A DNA stretch of 64,000 nucleotides from Bradyrhizobium archetypum. Its GTDB lineage: Bacteria; Pseudomonadota; Alphaproteobacteria; Rhizobiales; Xanthobacteraceae. Shown here in pieces: positions 34,636-43,263 of the stretch. The first letter of the stretch is position 1, and every line of letters starts with the position of its first letter. A program made the translations under genes and the position numbers. The notes under the pieces are model-generated. The model searched no databases and was not told where the DNA came from. It worked only from the letters and a program-made list of their open reading frames with translations. The stretch is from positions 1-64,000 of the forward strand of contig NZ_JAAVLW010000012.1 in assembly GCF_013114835.1 (NCBI RefSeq). The letters run 5' to 3'.

Positions 34636-35550
34636 TCACGCCGGCGGATTGACCACCGCCCCGTCGCGCCCGAGCTTCTGCTCGCGCAGGAAGATATAGA
34701 AGCCGGCGCCGATGATGATGGCGGCGCCGATCAGCGTCGAGATCGACGGCACGTCGCCGAACACGACGAAGCCGAAGATCACGGCCCAGACGATCATCGA
34801 ATATTGATACGGCACCACGACGCTGGCCGGCGCCAGTTTCAGCGAACGGTTGATGCACAGCAGCGCGACGACGGAAGTCACTCCGGCCGCGGCAAACAGG
34901 CCGAGACTGCCAAGCGTCGGCGTGACCCAGCCAATCGGTGACATCAGCGCGCCGAGCAGGAACGTGCCGCCGAACTGCGACGTCGTCAGGACGATATCCG
35001 GCGTCGCCCGCAGCGAGCGCGTGATCAGCATCAGCAATGCAAACGACAGGCTGCCGCCGAGCGCGATCATCGCGGGCCAGCTTACCGTCTGCGTGGACGG
35101 GCGCAGCGCAATCAGGACGCCGCAGAATCCAACCAGGATCGCGCTCCAGCGCCGCCAGCCGACCCGCTCGCCGAGCACGATGCCGGAGAGCGCGGTGACG
35201 AAGATCGGCGAGGCCAGGTAATAGGTGATGACGTCGGCAAGCGGCAGATAGACGGTGGCGAGAAAGAATGCCGCGACTTCCAGCGTCGACAGCGTAACGC
35301 GAAGCAATTGCAGCCACGGCCGCTCCAGGCGCGAGAACTCGGCGCGCTGCTTCCAGATCACCGGCAACAGCACCAAAAGCGCCGCGCAGGCGCGCAGCCA
35401 CAGCAACTGCCCGACCGAGTAGGTCGCGACCATGAATTTTCCGAGCGCATCGCCGAACGAGAACATGAAGATCGACAGCAGCATCAGCCCGATGCCGGCC
35501 AGCCGCGCGGAACGCTCGTCATAGGTGGAGATCTTGGCGAACAGGCTCAT
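34636..35550 (-). CDS. EamA/DMT-family transporter
   Basis: A 304-residue inner-membrane protein with about ten hydrophobic helices arranged as two EamA repeats ('GIGLMLLSIFMFSFGDALGKFMV' opens the first; 'MIALGGSLSFALLMLITRSL' the second). 'ASPIFVTALSGIVLGERVGWRRW' is the repeat-end motif. Members export metabolites or amino acids; the substrate is unknown. The ATG at 35550 has AGGAAA upstream, and longer in-frame extensions lack membrane character. It is convergent with the GNAT gene and divergent from the MaoC gene. Confidence 0.88.
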   Translation of the reverse strand: MSLFAKISTYDERSARLAGIGLMLLSIFMFSFGDALGKFMVATYSVGQLLWLRACAALLVLLPVIWKQRAEFSRLERPWLQLLRVTLSTLEVAAFFLATVYLPLADVITYYLASPIFVTALSGIVLGERVGWRRWSAILVGFCGVLIALRPSTQTVSWPAMIALGGSLSFALLMLITRSLRATPDIVLTTSQFGGTFLLGALMSPIGWVTPTLGSLGLFAAAGVTSVVALLCINRSLKLAPASVVVPYQYSMIVWAVIFGFVVFGDVPSISTLIGAAIIIGAGFYIFLREQKLGRDGAVVNPPA

Positions 35551-35736
35551 GACGTTTCCTGCTTCTTGCTCTTCGTCATGGCCAGCGTGTTCCGGCCATC
35601 CACGTCTTTTGCGCAGCACTTGTAATGACGTGGATGTCCGGGACAAGCCCGGAAATATCGAATTGGACGGATCGATTGCCGCAGCCGCTGCGCCGCGATA
35701 CCGGTATTCTCTTCAGAAAACGACAGGAAATCCGAT

Positions 35737-36219
35737 ATGACCGGCTTCGACCCGACAACGCATCGCATGGTGAGCGAACAGCGCTGGTTCGAAGACTTCG
35801 TGCTTGGCGAGCGGTTCGTGATCCCGGGCAGGACCCAGACCTCGGCGGTGTTCGCCGCATTCCAGACCGCCAGCGGCGACACCCATCCGATCCACTACGA
35901 TGTCGAATATTGCCGCGCCCGCGGCATGCCCGACCTGCTCGCACACGGCTTCCAGACCCTGGTCCACACCGCGCCGGGTGCAGGCTTGTTTCCCTATCTC
36001 GTCGAGGAATCGCTGGTCGGCTTCCTCGAGCAATCGAGCAAGTTCCTGAAACCGGTCTATGCCGGCGATACCATTTACCCGGCGCTCGAGGTGATCGAAC
36101 TCGTCCCCGGCCGCACCACAGGCGTGGTGACGCTGCGCTCGACGGTGTTCAACCAGCGCAAGGAGCTTGTGCTGGAAGGAATGCAGAAATTCCTGGTTCG
36201 CCGGCGACCGGCCTCATAG
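35737..36219 (+). CDS. MaoC-like hotdog dehydratase
   Basis: A 160-residue single hotdog domain. The hydratase-2 motif is visible as 'FQTASGDTHPIHYDVEYCRARGMPDLLAHG', with the Asp and His that activate water in enoyl-CoA hydratases. Probable (R)-specific enoyl-CoA hydratase or related thioester enzyme. No fatty-acid genes lie next to it; it sits alone before obgE. 'FLKPVYAGDTIYPALEV' is the usual substrate-strand sequence. Confidence 0.88.
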   Translation: MTGFDPTTHRMVSEQRWFEDFVLGERFVIPGRTQTSAVFAAFQTASGDTHPIHYDVEYCRARGMPDLLAHGFQTLVHTAPGAGLFPYLVEESLVGFLEQSSKFLKPVYAGDTIYPALEVIELVPGRTTGVVTLRSTVFNQRKELVLEGMQKFLVRRRPAS

Positions 36220-36328
36220 GAGGCCGTGGCTTCGGTTCCGAAAAAGGCCCGAAAATTAAGGCTTTTCGCCAATGTTGCGCGCCTTGAGGGTTGCCGCGCG
36301 GGGGCCCCTGCCCTAACTAGTACAAATC

Positions 36329-37381
36329 ATGAAATTCCTTGACGAGGCAAAGGTCTATATCCGCTCCGGCGACGGCGGCAACGGCTGCGTGGCGTTTCGC
36401 CGCGAGAAGTTCATCGAGTTCGGTGGGCCCTCCGGCGGCAATGGCGGCCGCGGCGGCGACGTCATCGTCGAGGCAGTCGATGGGCTGAACACGCTGATCG
36501 ATTATCGCTACCAGCAGCACTTCAAGGCACAGAAGGGCACCAATGGCATGGGCAAGGACCGCCATGGCGCCAACGGCAAATCGATCGTGCTCAAAGTGCC
36601 GGTCGGCACGCAGATCTTCGACGAGGATCGCGAGACGCTGATCCACGACTTCACAGAGCTCGGTGAAAAGTTCGTGCTTGCCGAAGGCGGCAATGGCGGC
36701 TTTGGCAACGCGCATTTCAAATCCTCCACCAATCGCGCGCCGCGCAATGCCAATCCGGGCCAGGAAGGCGAAGAGCGCTGGATCTGGCTGCGGCTGAAGC
36801 TGATTGCGGACGCCGGCCTCGTCGGGCTGCCTAATGCGGGCAAGTCGACCTTTCTCTCCGTCGTCAGCGCGGCCAAGCCGAAGATCGCCGACTATCCCTT
36901 CACCACACTGCATCCGCAGCTCGGTGTCGTGAACGCCCAGGGCCGCGAATTCGTGCTCGCCGACATTCCGGGATTGATCGAAGGCGCGCATGAAGGCGCC
37001 GGCCTTGGTGACCGTTTCCTGGGCCATGTCGAGCGCTGCCGCGTGCTGCTGCACCTGATCGATGCGACCTGCGAACATGCCGGCAAAGCCTACAAGACGG
37101 TGCGAACCGAACTCGAGGCCTATGAGGGACATCTGGCCGAGAAGATCGAGATCGTCGCGCTGAACAAGATCGATGCCGTCGCGCCCGATGAATTGAAGAA
37201 GCAGAAAGACCGGCTGAAACGCGCCGCGAAGAAGACGCCGCTGTTGCTCTCCGCCGCCACCGGCGAAGGGGTGCAGGAAGCGCTCACGGCGTTGGTCGAG
37301 GTGATCGGCGAAGCCCCGGTTTCGCTCAAGGCCAAGAGCGGCCAGGACCCGTGGGCGCCGGTGACGCCGCCGCAGGGCTGA
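36329..37381 (+). CDS. obgE: GTPase ObgE/CgtA
   Basis: An essential GTPase (350 aa) in 50S ribosome assembly and growth control. The Gly-rich OBG domain fills residues 1-158 ('SGDGGNGCVAFRREKFIEFGGPSGGNGGRGGD'). The G domain has G1 'GLPNAGKS' (166-173), switch II 'DIPGLIEGA', G4 'NKID' and G5 'LLSAATGEG'. A short C-terminus after about 340 is variable in this family. It follows rplU-rpmA in the classical cluster and heads a run of genes that continues with proB and proA. Confidence 0.97.
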   Translation: MKFLDEAKVYIRSGDGGNGCVAFRREKFIEFGGPSGGNGGRGGDVIVEAVDGLNTLIDYRYQQHFKAQKGTNGMGKDRHGANGKSIVLKVPVGTQIFDEDRETLIHDFTELGEKFVLAEGGNGGFGNAHFKSSTNRAPRNANPGQEGEERWIWLRLKLIADAGLVGLPNAGKSTFLSVVSAAKPKIADYPFTTLHPQLGVVNAQGREFVLADIPGLIEGAHEGAGLGDRFLGHVERCRVLLHLIDATCEHAGKAYKTVRTELEAYEGHLAEKIEIVALNKIDAVAPDELKKQKDRLKRAAKKTPLLLSAATGEGVQEALTALVEVIGEAPVSLKAKSGQDPWAPVTPPQG

Positions 37382-37472
37382 GACAAACTTAAAGCTTGCC
37401 CCTGTCGCGCCACTTCCAAATCAGGGAACTGGCGCGTATTGCTTCCCATCATCGGCACCATTCGACCGCACC

Positions 37473-38615
37473 ATGAAACGCCCCGCGCTCAAAAACTTCC
37501 GCCGCATCGTCGTCAAGGTCGGCTCCTCGCTCCTGATCGATTCCAACGCGGGCGAGGTGCGTTCGGCCTGGCTCTCGGCGCTGGCGGCCGACATCGCAAA
37601 GCTCCACGGCGAAGGCCGCGATGTCCTGGTGGTTTCCTCAGGGTCGATCGCGCTCGGGCGCAGCCGTTTGAAATTGCCGCGTGGCCCCTTAAAGCTCGAG
37701 GAAAGCCAGGGCGCCGCGGCCGTGGGACAGATCGCATTGGCGCGGATCTGGTCGGAAGTGCTGGGGGCGCACGGCATCGGCGCCGGTCAGATCCTGGTGA
37801 CACTGCAGGACACCGAGGAGCGCCGCCGCTATCTCAACGCCCGCTCGACCATTGCAAAACTACTGGAATGGCGTGCGGTGCCCGTAATCAACGAGAACGA
37901 CACGGTCGCCACCAACGAAATCCGCTATGGCGACAATGACCGTCTCGCCGCACGCGTCGCCACCATGGCGAGCGCCGATCTCTTGATCCTGTTATCCGAC
38001 ATCGACGGCCTTTACGACGCGCCGCCGGGCGCCAATCCCAATGCGAAGCTTATTCCGATCGTCGAGTCCGTCACCTCGGAGATCGAGGGCATGGCGGGCG
38101 CGGCCGAATCCGAATTGTCGCGCGGCGGCATGTTCACCAAGATCGAGGCGGCGAAGATCGCGACGACATCAGGCACGCATATGCTGATCGCCTCCGGCAA
38201 GATCGAGCATCCGCTGCAGGCGATCGCCGATGGTGGGCGCTGCACCTGGTTCCTGACTCCAGCCAATCCTGTCACCGCGCGAAAGCGCTGGATTGCGGGC
38301 TCGCTGGAGCCCAGGGGCACGCTGACCATCGATGCCGGCGCTGTCGCGGCACTCCGTGCAGGCAAAAGCCTGCTGCCGGCCGGTGTCATCCGGATCGACG
38401 GCCAGTTCGCCCGCGGCGACGCGGTCGTGGTGCGCGGCCCCGACACCCATGAGATCGGCCGCGGCCTCGTCGCCTACGACGCCGAGGATGCCGAGAAGAT
38501 CAAGGGCCGCTCCTCGCCGGATGTAATGGCTATCTTGGGCATCAGCGGCCGGGCCGAAATGATCCATCGCGACGATCTGGTGGTGGGGCCGGCCGGGGCC
38601 ATTCCGGCCAAATAG
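37473..38615 (+). CDS. proB: Glutamate 5-kinase
   Basis: First step of proline synthesis: ATP-dependent phosphorylation of glutamate (380 aa). The amino-acid kinase domain has 'IVVKVGSSLLID', 'VVSSGSIALGRSRL', 'INENDTVATNEIRYGDNDRLAARVATM' and 'LLILLSDIDGLYD'. A C-terminal PUA domain (about 280-375) ends with 'HRDDLVVG'. The PUA domain and length match the bacterial long form, which is feedback-inhibited by proline. proA follows 104 bp downstream. Confidence 0.97.
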   Translation: MKRPALKNFRRIVVKVGSSLLIDSNAGEVRSAWLSALAADIAKLHGEGRDVLVVSSGSIALGRSRLKLPRGPLKLEESQGAAAVGQIALARIWSEVLGAHGIGAGQILVTLQDTEERRRYLNARSTIAKLLEWRAVPVINENDTVATNEIRYGDNDRLAARVATMASADLLILLSDIDGLYDAPPGANPNAKLIPIVESVTSEIEGMAGAAESELSRGGMFTKIEAAKIATTSGTHMLIASGKIEHPLQAIADGGRCTWFLTPANPVTARKRWIAGSLEPRGTLTIDAGAVAALRAGKSLLPAGVIRIDGQFARGDAVVVRGPDTHEIGRGLVAYDAEDAEKIKGRSSPDVMAILGISGRAEMIHRDDLVVGPAGAIPAK

Positions 38616-38719
38616 GCCATTGGCCGAGCTGTACCGCGATTCGGCCAGGCCGGTTCCGGACCTCGCAAAAGCGGGATTTACGTGCTAGGACATAACCTTA
38701 ACTCAAGACGAGACCTGCG

Positions 38720-40012
38720 ATGACCGCCCCCCTGAAGGCAATCGATGGCAACGCCGATTTGCCCGCTTTGATGACCGACCTCGCTGCCCGGGCACGAACC
38801 GCCGCGCGGGTGCTGGCGCTGGCGCCGCCGGAGCAGAAGGACCGGGCGCTGGAGGCGATTGAGCGGGCGATCCGCGCCAATGCAGCCAAGATTCTCGCCG
38901 CCAATGCCGAGGACGTCGCGGAAGTGCGCGCAGGCGGCGCGACCGCGGCCTTCATCGACCGCCTGACCCTGACGCCTGCCCGGATCGATTCCATGGCCGA
39001 TGGCGTAGCCACGGTGCGCGCCATTCCCGATCCGGTTGGCGCCGTCACCGAGAGCTGGCAACGGCCGAACGGCATGACCATCGAGCGCGTGCGGGTGCCG
39101 CTTGGCGTCATCGGCGTGATCTTCGAGAGCCGTCCCAATGTCGCAGCCGACGCCGGCGTACTGTGCCTGAAGTCCGGCAATGCGGTGATCCTGCGCGGCG
39201 GCTCCGACAGCTTTCGCTCCTGCCGCGCGATCCATGACTGCCTGGTGCAGGGCCTGCGCGAAGCGGACCTGCCGGAAGCCGCAATCACGCTGGTGCCGAC
39301 GCGCGACCGCGCCGCTGTCGGGCTGATGCTCTCGGGATTGAACGGCGGCATCGACGTGATCGTGCCACGCGGCGGCAAGAGCCTGGTCGCGCGCGTCGAG
39401 GCGGAAGCGCGCGTGCCGGTGTTTGCGCATCTCGAAGGCGTCAACCACGTCTATGTCGATCGCACCGCCAATCTCGAGATGGCCAAGTCGATCGTGCTGA
39501 ACGCCAAGATGCGCCGCACCGGCGTCTGCGGCGCCGCCGAGACCCTGCTGGTCGATCGCGCCGGCGCCGCGACTACTCTGAAACCGCTGGTCGAGATGCT
39601 GATCGCATCGGGCTGCGAGGTGCGCGGCGATGATGCCGTGCAGAAGATCGACGCGCGCGTGAAGCCGGCGACCGAGGACGACTGGGACACCGAGTATCTC
39701 GACGCGATCATCGCCGCGCGCGTGGTCGACGGCGTCGACGCGGCCATCGCGCATATCCAGAACCACGGCTCGCGCCATACCGATGCGATCGTGGCCGAGG
39801 ACGCAAGGGCAGCGGAAAAATTCCTCAGCGAAGTGGATTCCGCGATCGTGCTGCACAATGCCTCGACGCAGTTCGCCGATGGCGGGGAATTCGGTTTCGG
39901 CGCGGAAATCGGGATCGCCACCGGCAAATTCCACGCCCGCGGTCCGGTCGGCGCCGAGCAACTGACGAGCTTCAAATATCGCGTTCACGGCACCGGGCAG
40001 ACGCGGCCGTGA
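38720..40012 (+). CDS. proA: Glutamate-5-semialdehyde dehydrogenase (gamma-glutamyl phosphate reductase)
   Basis: Second step of proline synthesis, NADPH-dependent reduction of glutamyl 5-phosphate (430 aa). An aldehyde dehydrogenase fold with cofactor loop 'PLGVIGVIFESRPNVAADAGVLCLKSGNA', catalytic Cys in 'MRRTGVCGAAETLLVD' and 'GPVGAEQLTSFKYRVHGTGQTRP' at the end. The N-terminal 'RTAARVLALAPPEQKDRALEAI' matches the family start. Works with ProB just upstream. Confidence 0.97.
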   Translation: MTAPLKAIDGNADLPALMTDLAARARTAARVLALAPPEQKDRALEAIERAIRANAAKILAANAEDVAEVRAGGATAAFIDRLTLTPARIDSMADGVATVRAIPDPVGAVTESWQRPNGMTIERVRVPLGVIGVIFESRPNVAADAGVLCLKSGNAVILRGGSDSFRSCRAIHDCLVQGLREADLPEAAITLVPTRDRAAVGLMLSGLNGGIDVIVPRGGKSLVARVEAEARVPVFAHLEGVNHVYVDRTANLEMAKSIVLNAKMRRTGVCGAAETLLVDRAGAATTLKPLVEMLIASGCEVRGDDAVQKIDARVKPATEDDWDTEYLDAIIAARVVDGVDAAIAHIQNHGSRHTDAIVAEDARAAEKFLSEVDSAIVLHNASTQFADGGEFGFGAEIGIATGKFHARGPVGAEQLTSFKYRVHGTGQTRP

Positions 40013-40031
40013 ATGTAGCCTCGCGCACGCC

Positions 40032-40673
40032 GTGACCCGGCTGATGCAATTGCAATCCGCCGCGCAAGCCATTCCCTTCCACACCAACGGCATGCGCATC
40101 GGCCTGCTCGGCGGCTCGTTCAATCCGCCGCACGCTGCGCATCGCGCCATCAGCCTGTTTGCGATGAAGCGCCTCAAGCTCGATCGCGTCTGGTGGCTGC
40201 TGACGCCGGGCAATCCGCTCAAGGACACCGGTCACCTGCAGGATCTTGCCGACCGCGCGCGTGCCGCACACGAAGTCGCCGCCGATCCGCGCATCGATGT
40301 AAGCTGTCTCGAAGCTGTCATCGGCACCAGATACACTGTGGACACGATCATTCATTTGCGCCGCCGCGTGTCCGGCGTGCGTTTCGTCTGGATCATGGGC
40401 GCCGACAATCTCGCGCAGTTCCATCGCTGGAAGGACTGGCGGCGCATCGCCTCCGAGGTGCCGATCGCCGTGATCGACCGTCCGCCGCAGAGTTTCCGGG
40501 CCCTCGCCGCGCCCGCCGCCCAGGCGCTGGCACGCTTCCGGGTGCCCGAAAACCAAGCCGCCCGGCTAGCCGATCAGCAGGCTCCCGCCTGGGCCTTCCT
40601 GACCGGCATGAAACTGAACCTGTCTTCCACCGGCCTCCGGAACTCCGATGGAAGCTGGAAGGCAAAGAAGTGA
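40032..40673 (+). CDS. nadD: Nicotinate-nucleotide adenylyltransferase
   Basis: Adds AMP to nicotinate mononucleotide in NAD synthesis (213 aa). Nucleotidyl-transferase motif 'GLLGGSFNPPHAAHRAIS' (24-41), 'WIMGADNLAQFHRWKDW', and the C-terminal 'LSSTGLR' that contacts ATP phosphates. The start is a GTG at 40032, 19 bp after proA; the ATG at 40092 ('MRIGLLGGSF') would also give a complete catalytic domain. The order proA-nadD-rsfS-rlmH is conserved in alphaproteobacteria. Confidence 0.95.
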   Translation: MTRLMQLQSAAQAIPFHTNGMRIGLLGGSFNPPHAAHRAISLFAMKRLKLDRVWWLLTPGNPLKDTGHLQDLADRARAAHEVAADPRIDVSCLEAVIGTRYTVDTIIHLRRRVSGVRFVWIMGADNLAQFHRWKDWRRIASEVPIAVIDRPPQSFRALAAPAAQALARFRVPENQAARLADQQAPAWAFLTGMKLNLSSTGLRNSDGSWKAKK

Positions 40674-40807
40674 CAGTCCGGTTCGTACCGGCATGTGGGG
40701 CCACTGGAATATTGAAACCGTTAACCCCACATGCCTAATATGGTCCGCGACGCCGGGATTCGGCGTTCGCGATACAGTGAAAGGAATGGTCCCTGGCCAC
40801 ATCTGTA

Positions 40808-41245
40808 TTGTCCAAGTCCAAGTCTGTTTTACCCAAGGTTCCCAGCAAGTCTGCCAAGACCGCGCGTAAAACATCGACACAAGCTGCGGCCTTGAAGGCG
40901 CAACCCGACGCCGACAAGACGCTGAATATGATCCTCTCCCGCCTCGACGATATGAAGGCGGAAGAAACGGTCACCATCGACCTTCGCGGCAAATCTGCAT
41001 TTTCCGACTACATGATCGTCACCACCGGCCGGGTCAACCGGCACGTCGGCGCGATCGCGGAAAACGTCACCAAAGCCCTGAAGGAAAACGGCATCAGCAA
41101 CATCCATGTCGAGGGCTTGCCCAATTGCGACTGGGTGCTGATCGATTCCGGCGATGTGGTCCTGCACGTATTCAGGCCCGAGGTGCGCGAATTCTACAAT
41201 CTAGAAAGGTTGTGGGCGCAAAACCCGGCGGCGGCGGCGATCTGA
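40808..41245 (+). CDS. rsfS: Ribosome silencing factor RsfS
   Basis: Binds L14 and blocks subunit joining when nutrients are low. The core (about residues 40-140) has 'ETVTIDLRGKSAFSDYMIVTTGRVNRHVGAIAENV' and 'GLPNCDWVLIDSGDVVLHVFRPEVREFYNLERLW', the diagnostic RsfS sequence. The N-terminal 38 residues are Lys/Ser-rich and extra. The start is doubtful: TTG at 40808 is used; an AAAGGA site at 40780-40785 better fits a CTG at 40793, and an ATG at 40928 would keep only the core. Function is secure. Confidence 0.92.
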   Translation: MSKSKSVLPKVPSKSAKTARKTSTQAAALKAQPDADKTLNMILSRLDDMKAEETVTIDLRGKSAFSDYMIVTTGRVNRHVGAIAENVTKALKENGISNIHVEGLPNCDWVLIDSGDVVLHVFRPEVREFYNLERLWAQNPAAAAI

Positions 41246-41335
41246 GTTCCTCAGCCGTGCGAATCGGCTGAGGCGCATGTAGTCTGTTTGCTCGCGCGCA
41301 AACCGCGCGTGCCGGAAAGTGCACGCCAGAAACAG

Positions 41336-41369
41336 CATTCATGCGTCTTGTCCATTCATGCGTCTTGTC
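41336..41369 (+). repeat. Perfect 17-bp tandem duplication over the rlmH start
   Basis: The unit CATTCATGCGTCTTGTC occurs at 41336-41352 and again at 41353-41369 with no gap. Each copy contains an ATG; only the second (41358) is in the rlmH frame, the first (41341) opens a 16-codon frame. The duplication shifts the upstream leader 17 bp away from the real start. Confidence 0.85.
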
Positions 41370-41840
41370 GTTGTCTCAATCGGCCGGCTGAAGCAGGGGC
41401 CAGAGCAGGAATTGGCCGAGCGCTATCGCGAGCGCTTCGAGGACCTCGGCCGCAAGCTCGGCTTTCGCGGCCTTTCGATCCAGGAAATTCCCGAAAGCCG
41501 CGCCCGCGATACCGCGACACGGATCGCTGAGGAAGCCGCGGTGATCGCGGCGGCAATACCGGAGAAATCCGTGCTGGTGGCGCTCGACGAGCACGGCAAG
41601 AGCATCGACAGCGCGAGCTTCGCCAGGCAGCTTGGCCAATGGCGGGACGAAGGTATCGCCAACACAATTTTCGCAATCGGAGGCGCGGACGGACTTTCGC
41701 CCGATTTGCAGCGCAAGGCTAAGCTACGCATTGCGTTCGGCTCGGCGACCTGGCCGCATCAAATGGTCCGCGTCATGCTTCTTGAACAGATTTATCGGGC
41801 CGCGACCATTCTTGCCGGTCACCCCTATCATCGCGCTTAA
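41358..41840 (+). CDS. rlmH: 23S rRNA pseudouridine1915 N3-methyltransferase
   Basis: SPOUT-class methyltransferase of 160 aa that modifies helix 69 of 23S rRNA on the assembled ribosome. 'MRLVVVSIGRLKQGPEQELAERYRERF', 'VALDEHGKSIDSASFARQL', 'FAIGGADGLSPDLQ' (SAM-binding knot) and the C-terminal 'WPHQMVRVMLLEQIYRAATILAGHPYHR' are all conserved. The start at 41358 is the standard N-terminus but lies in the second copy of a 17-bp duplication, so the nearest GGAAAG (41311-41316) is too distant to be a normal ribosome site for it. Confidence 0.95.
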   Translation: MRLVVVSIGRLKQGPEQELAERYRERFEDLGRKLGFRGLSIQEIPESRARDTATRIAEEAAVIAAAIPEKSVLVALDEHGKSIDSASFARQLGQWRDEGIANTIFAIGGADGLSPDLQRKAKLRIAFGSATWPHQMVRVMLLEQIYRAATILAGHPYHRA

Positions 41841-41880
41841 GGCACGGTGACGTGAATACAGACAACGCTGAATAGGCCGG

Positions 41881-43263
41881 ATGCATTCAACGCAGCACAT
41901 TCATTCCTATCCTGGCACCGCACGTCGCGGCGCGCCGCTGATATCAGCCGTCTCGCTTCCCCTGATCCTGCTGTCCGCAAGCTTTGCCGTGACGTCGCTT
42001 TTGCCGGCGGTAGCGCAACCCGCGCCAGCCGCGCAGCAAGCGACCGCCGTTTCGCCGGATGCCCTCAAGCAGCGCGAGCAGGAATTGGAGGCTGCGCGCG
42101 AGGAGCAGCGCAAGGCGGCCGAGCTGCAACAGAAGCTGAAGGCCGACATCGCCGCGATCGGGCAGGACCGCTCCAAGCTCAACCAGCAACTGATCGACAT
42201 CGCGACCCAGGTGCGCGGCATCGAAACCCGCATCGGCGAGACCGAGGGACGGCTGCGTCCGCTCGATGCTCGCGAGCAGCAGATCCGTGCTTCGCTCGAT
42301 TCGCGCCGCGCTGAAATCGTCGAGGTGCTGGCGGCCTTGCAGCGTGCCGGGCGGCGCACGCCGCCGGCGCTGCTGGTGCGGCCTGAGGATGCGCTGCAGT
42401 CGCTGCGCACCGCCATGCTGCTCGGCGCGGTCGTCCCCGAACTGCGCGGCCGTGCCGAGAAACTCGCCAATGATCTCGGCGAGCTCGTGAGCCTGCGCAA
42501 GACCATTGCTACCGAGCGCGACATCCTGGCGCGGGACCGCGACAAGCTGAAGGACGATCAGATCAGGCTGGCTGCGCTGGTCGACGAGCGGCAGCGCAAA
42601 CAAAGCGCGATCGAGAAGGACATGGAGGCCGAAGGCGCGCGCGCCATCAGCCTGTCCAAGCAGGTCGACGGCCTGCAAGGCCTGATCACGAAAATGGAGC
42701 AGGATCTGAAGAGCGCCGCCAAGGCAGCCGCGACCGCCAGCCTGCAGGGCGCTCCGCCGGCCCCAGGCGGCAAGCCCAATCTGGGGGCGTTGAAGGACCC
42801 CGCCCGGTTAAGCCCCGCGATCGCCTTTGCCTCCGCCAAAGGGCTGTTTGCCTTTCCGGTCAACGGCCGCAAGATTCGCGATTTTGGCAGTTCCGATGGC
42901 GCAGGGGGCGTCGAAAAAGGCATTTCTTTGGCAACCCGGGCCGGGGCTCAGGTCACAACACCGTGTGACGGCTGGGTTGTTTACGCCGGGCCCTTCCGCA
43001 GCTACGGACAACTCTTGATCCTCAATGCCGGGGGCGGGTATCATGTCCTGATCGCCGGGATGGAGCGCATTTCGGTAAACATCGGCCAGTTTGTACTTAC
43101 GGGAGAGCCGGTCGCGACTATGGGGACAACGTCCCAGGTTGCATCCATTCTCGCGACGACCGCGAGCCAGCCGGTGCTCTATGTCGAGTTCCGTAAGGAC
43201 GGCACTCCAATCGACTCAGGCCCATGGTGGGCCGCAAGTGAAGGCGAAAAGGTTCGCGGATGA
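41881..43263 (+). CDS. Murein hydrolase activator, EnvC-like
   Basis: A 460-residue periplasmic protein. It has a signal sequence (about 25-46, 'LILLSASFAVTSLLPAVAQ'), a long coiled coil (about 58-280, 'REQELEAAREEQRKAAELQQKLKADI'), and a C-terminal LytM/M23 domain ('GVEKGISLATRAGAQVTTPCDGWVVYAGPFRSYGQLLILN'). In active M23 enzymes the first part would read HxGxD; here the zinc ligands are missing, as in EnvC, which activates amidases for daughter-cell separation. It overlaps ctpA by 4 bp, and the adjacency to a divergent deacetylase gene recalls E. coli envC-yibQ. Confidence 0.9.
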   Translation: MHSTQHIHSYPGTARRGAPLISAVSLPLILLSASFAVTSLLPAVAQPAPAAQQATAVSPDALKQREQELEAAREEQRKAAELQQKLKADIAAIGQDRSKLNQQLIDIATQVRGIETRIGETEGRLRPLDAREQQIRASLDSRRAEIVEVLAALQRAGRRTPPALLVRPEDALQSLRTAMLLGAVVPELRGRAEKLANDLGELVSLRKTIATERDILARDRDKLKDDQIRLAALVDERQRKQSAIEKDMEAEGARAISLSKQVDGLQGLITKMEQDLKSAAKAAATASLQGAPPAPGGKPNLGALKDPARLSPAIAFASAKGLFAFPVNGRKIRDFGSSDGAGGVEKGISLATRAGAQVTTPCDGWVVYAGPFRSYGQLLILNAGGGYHVLIAGMERISVNIGQFVLTGEPVATMGTTSQVASILATTASQPVLYVEFRKDGTPIDSGPWWAASEGEKVRG

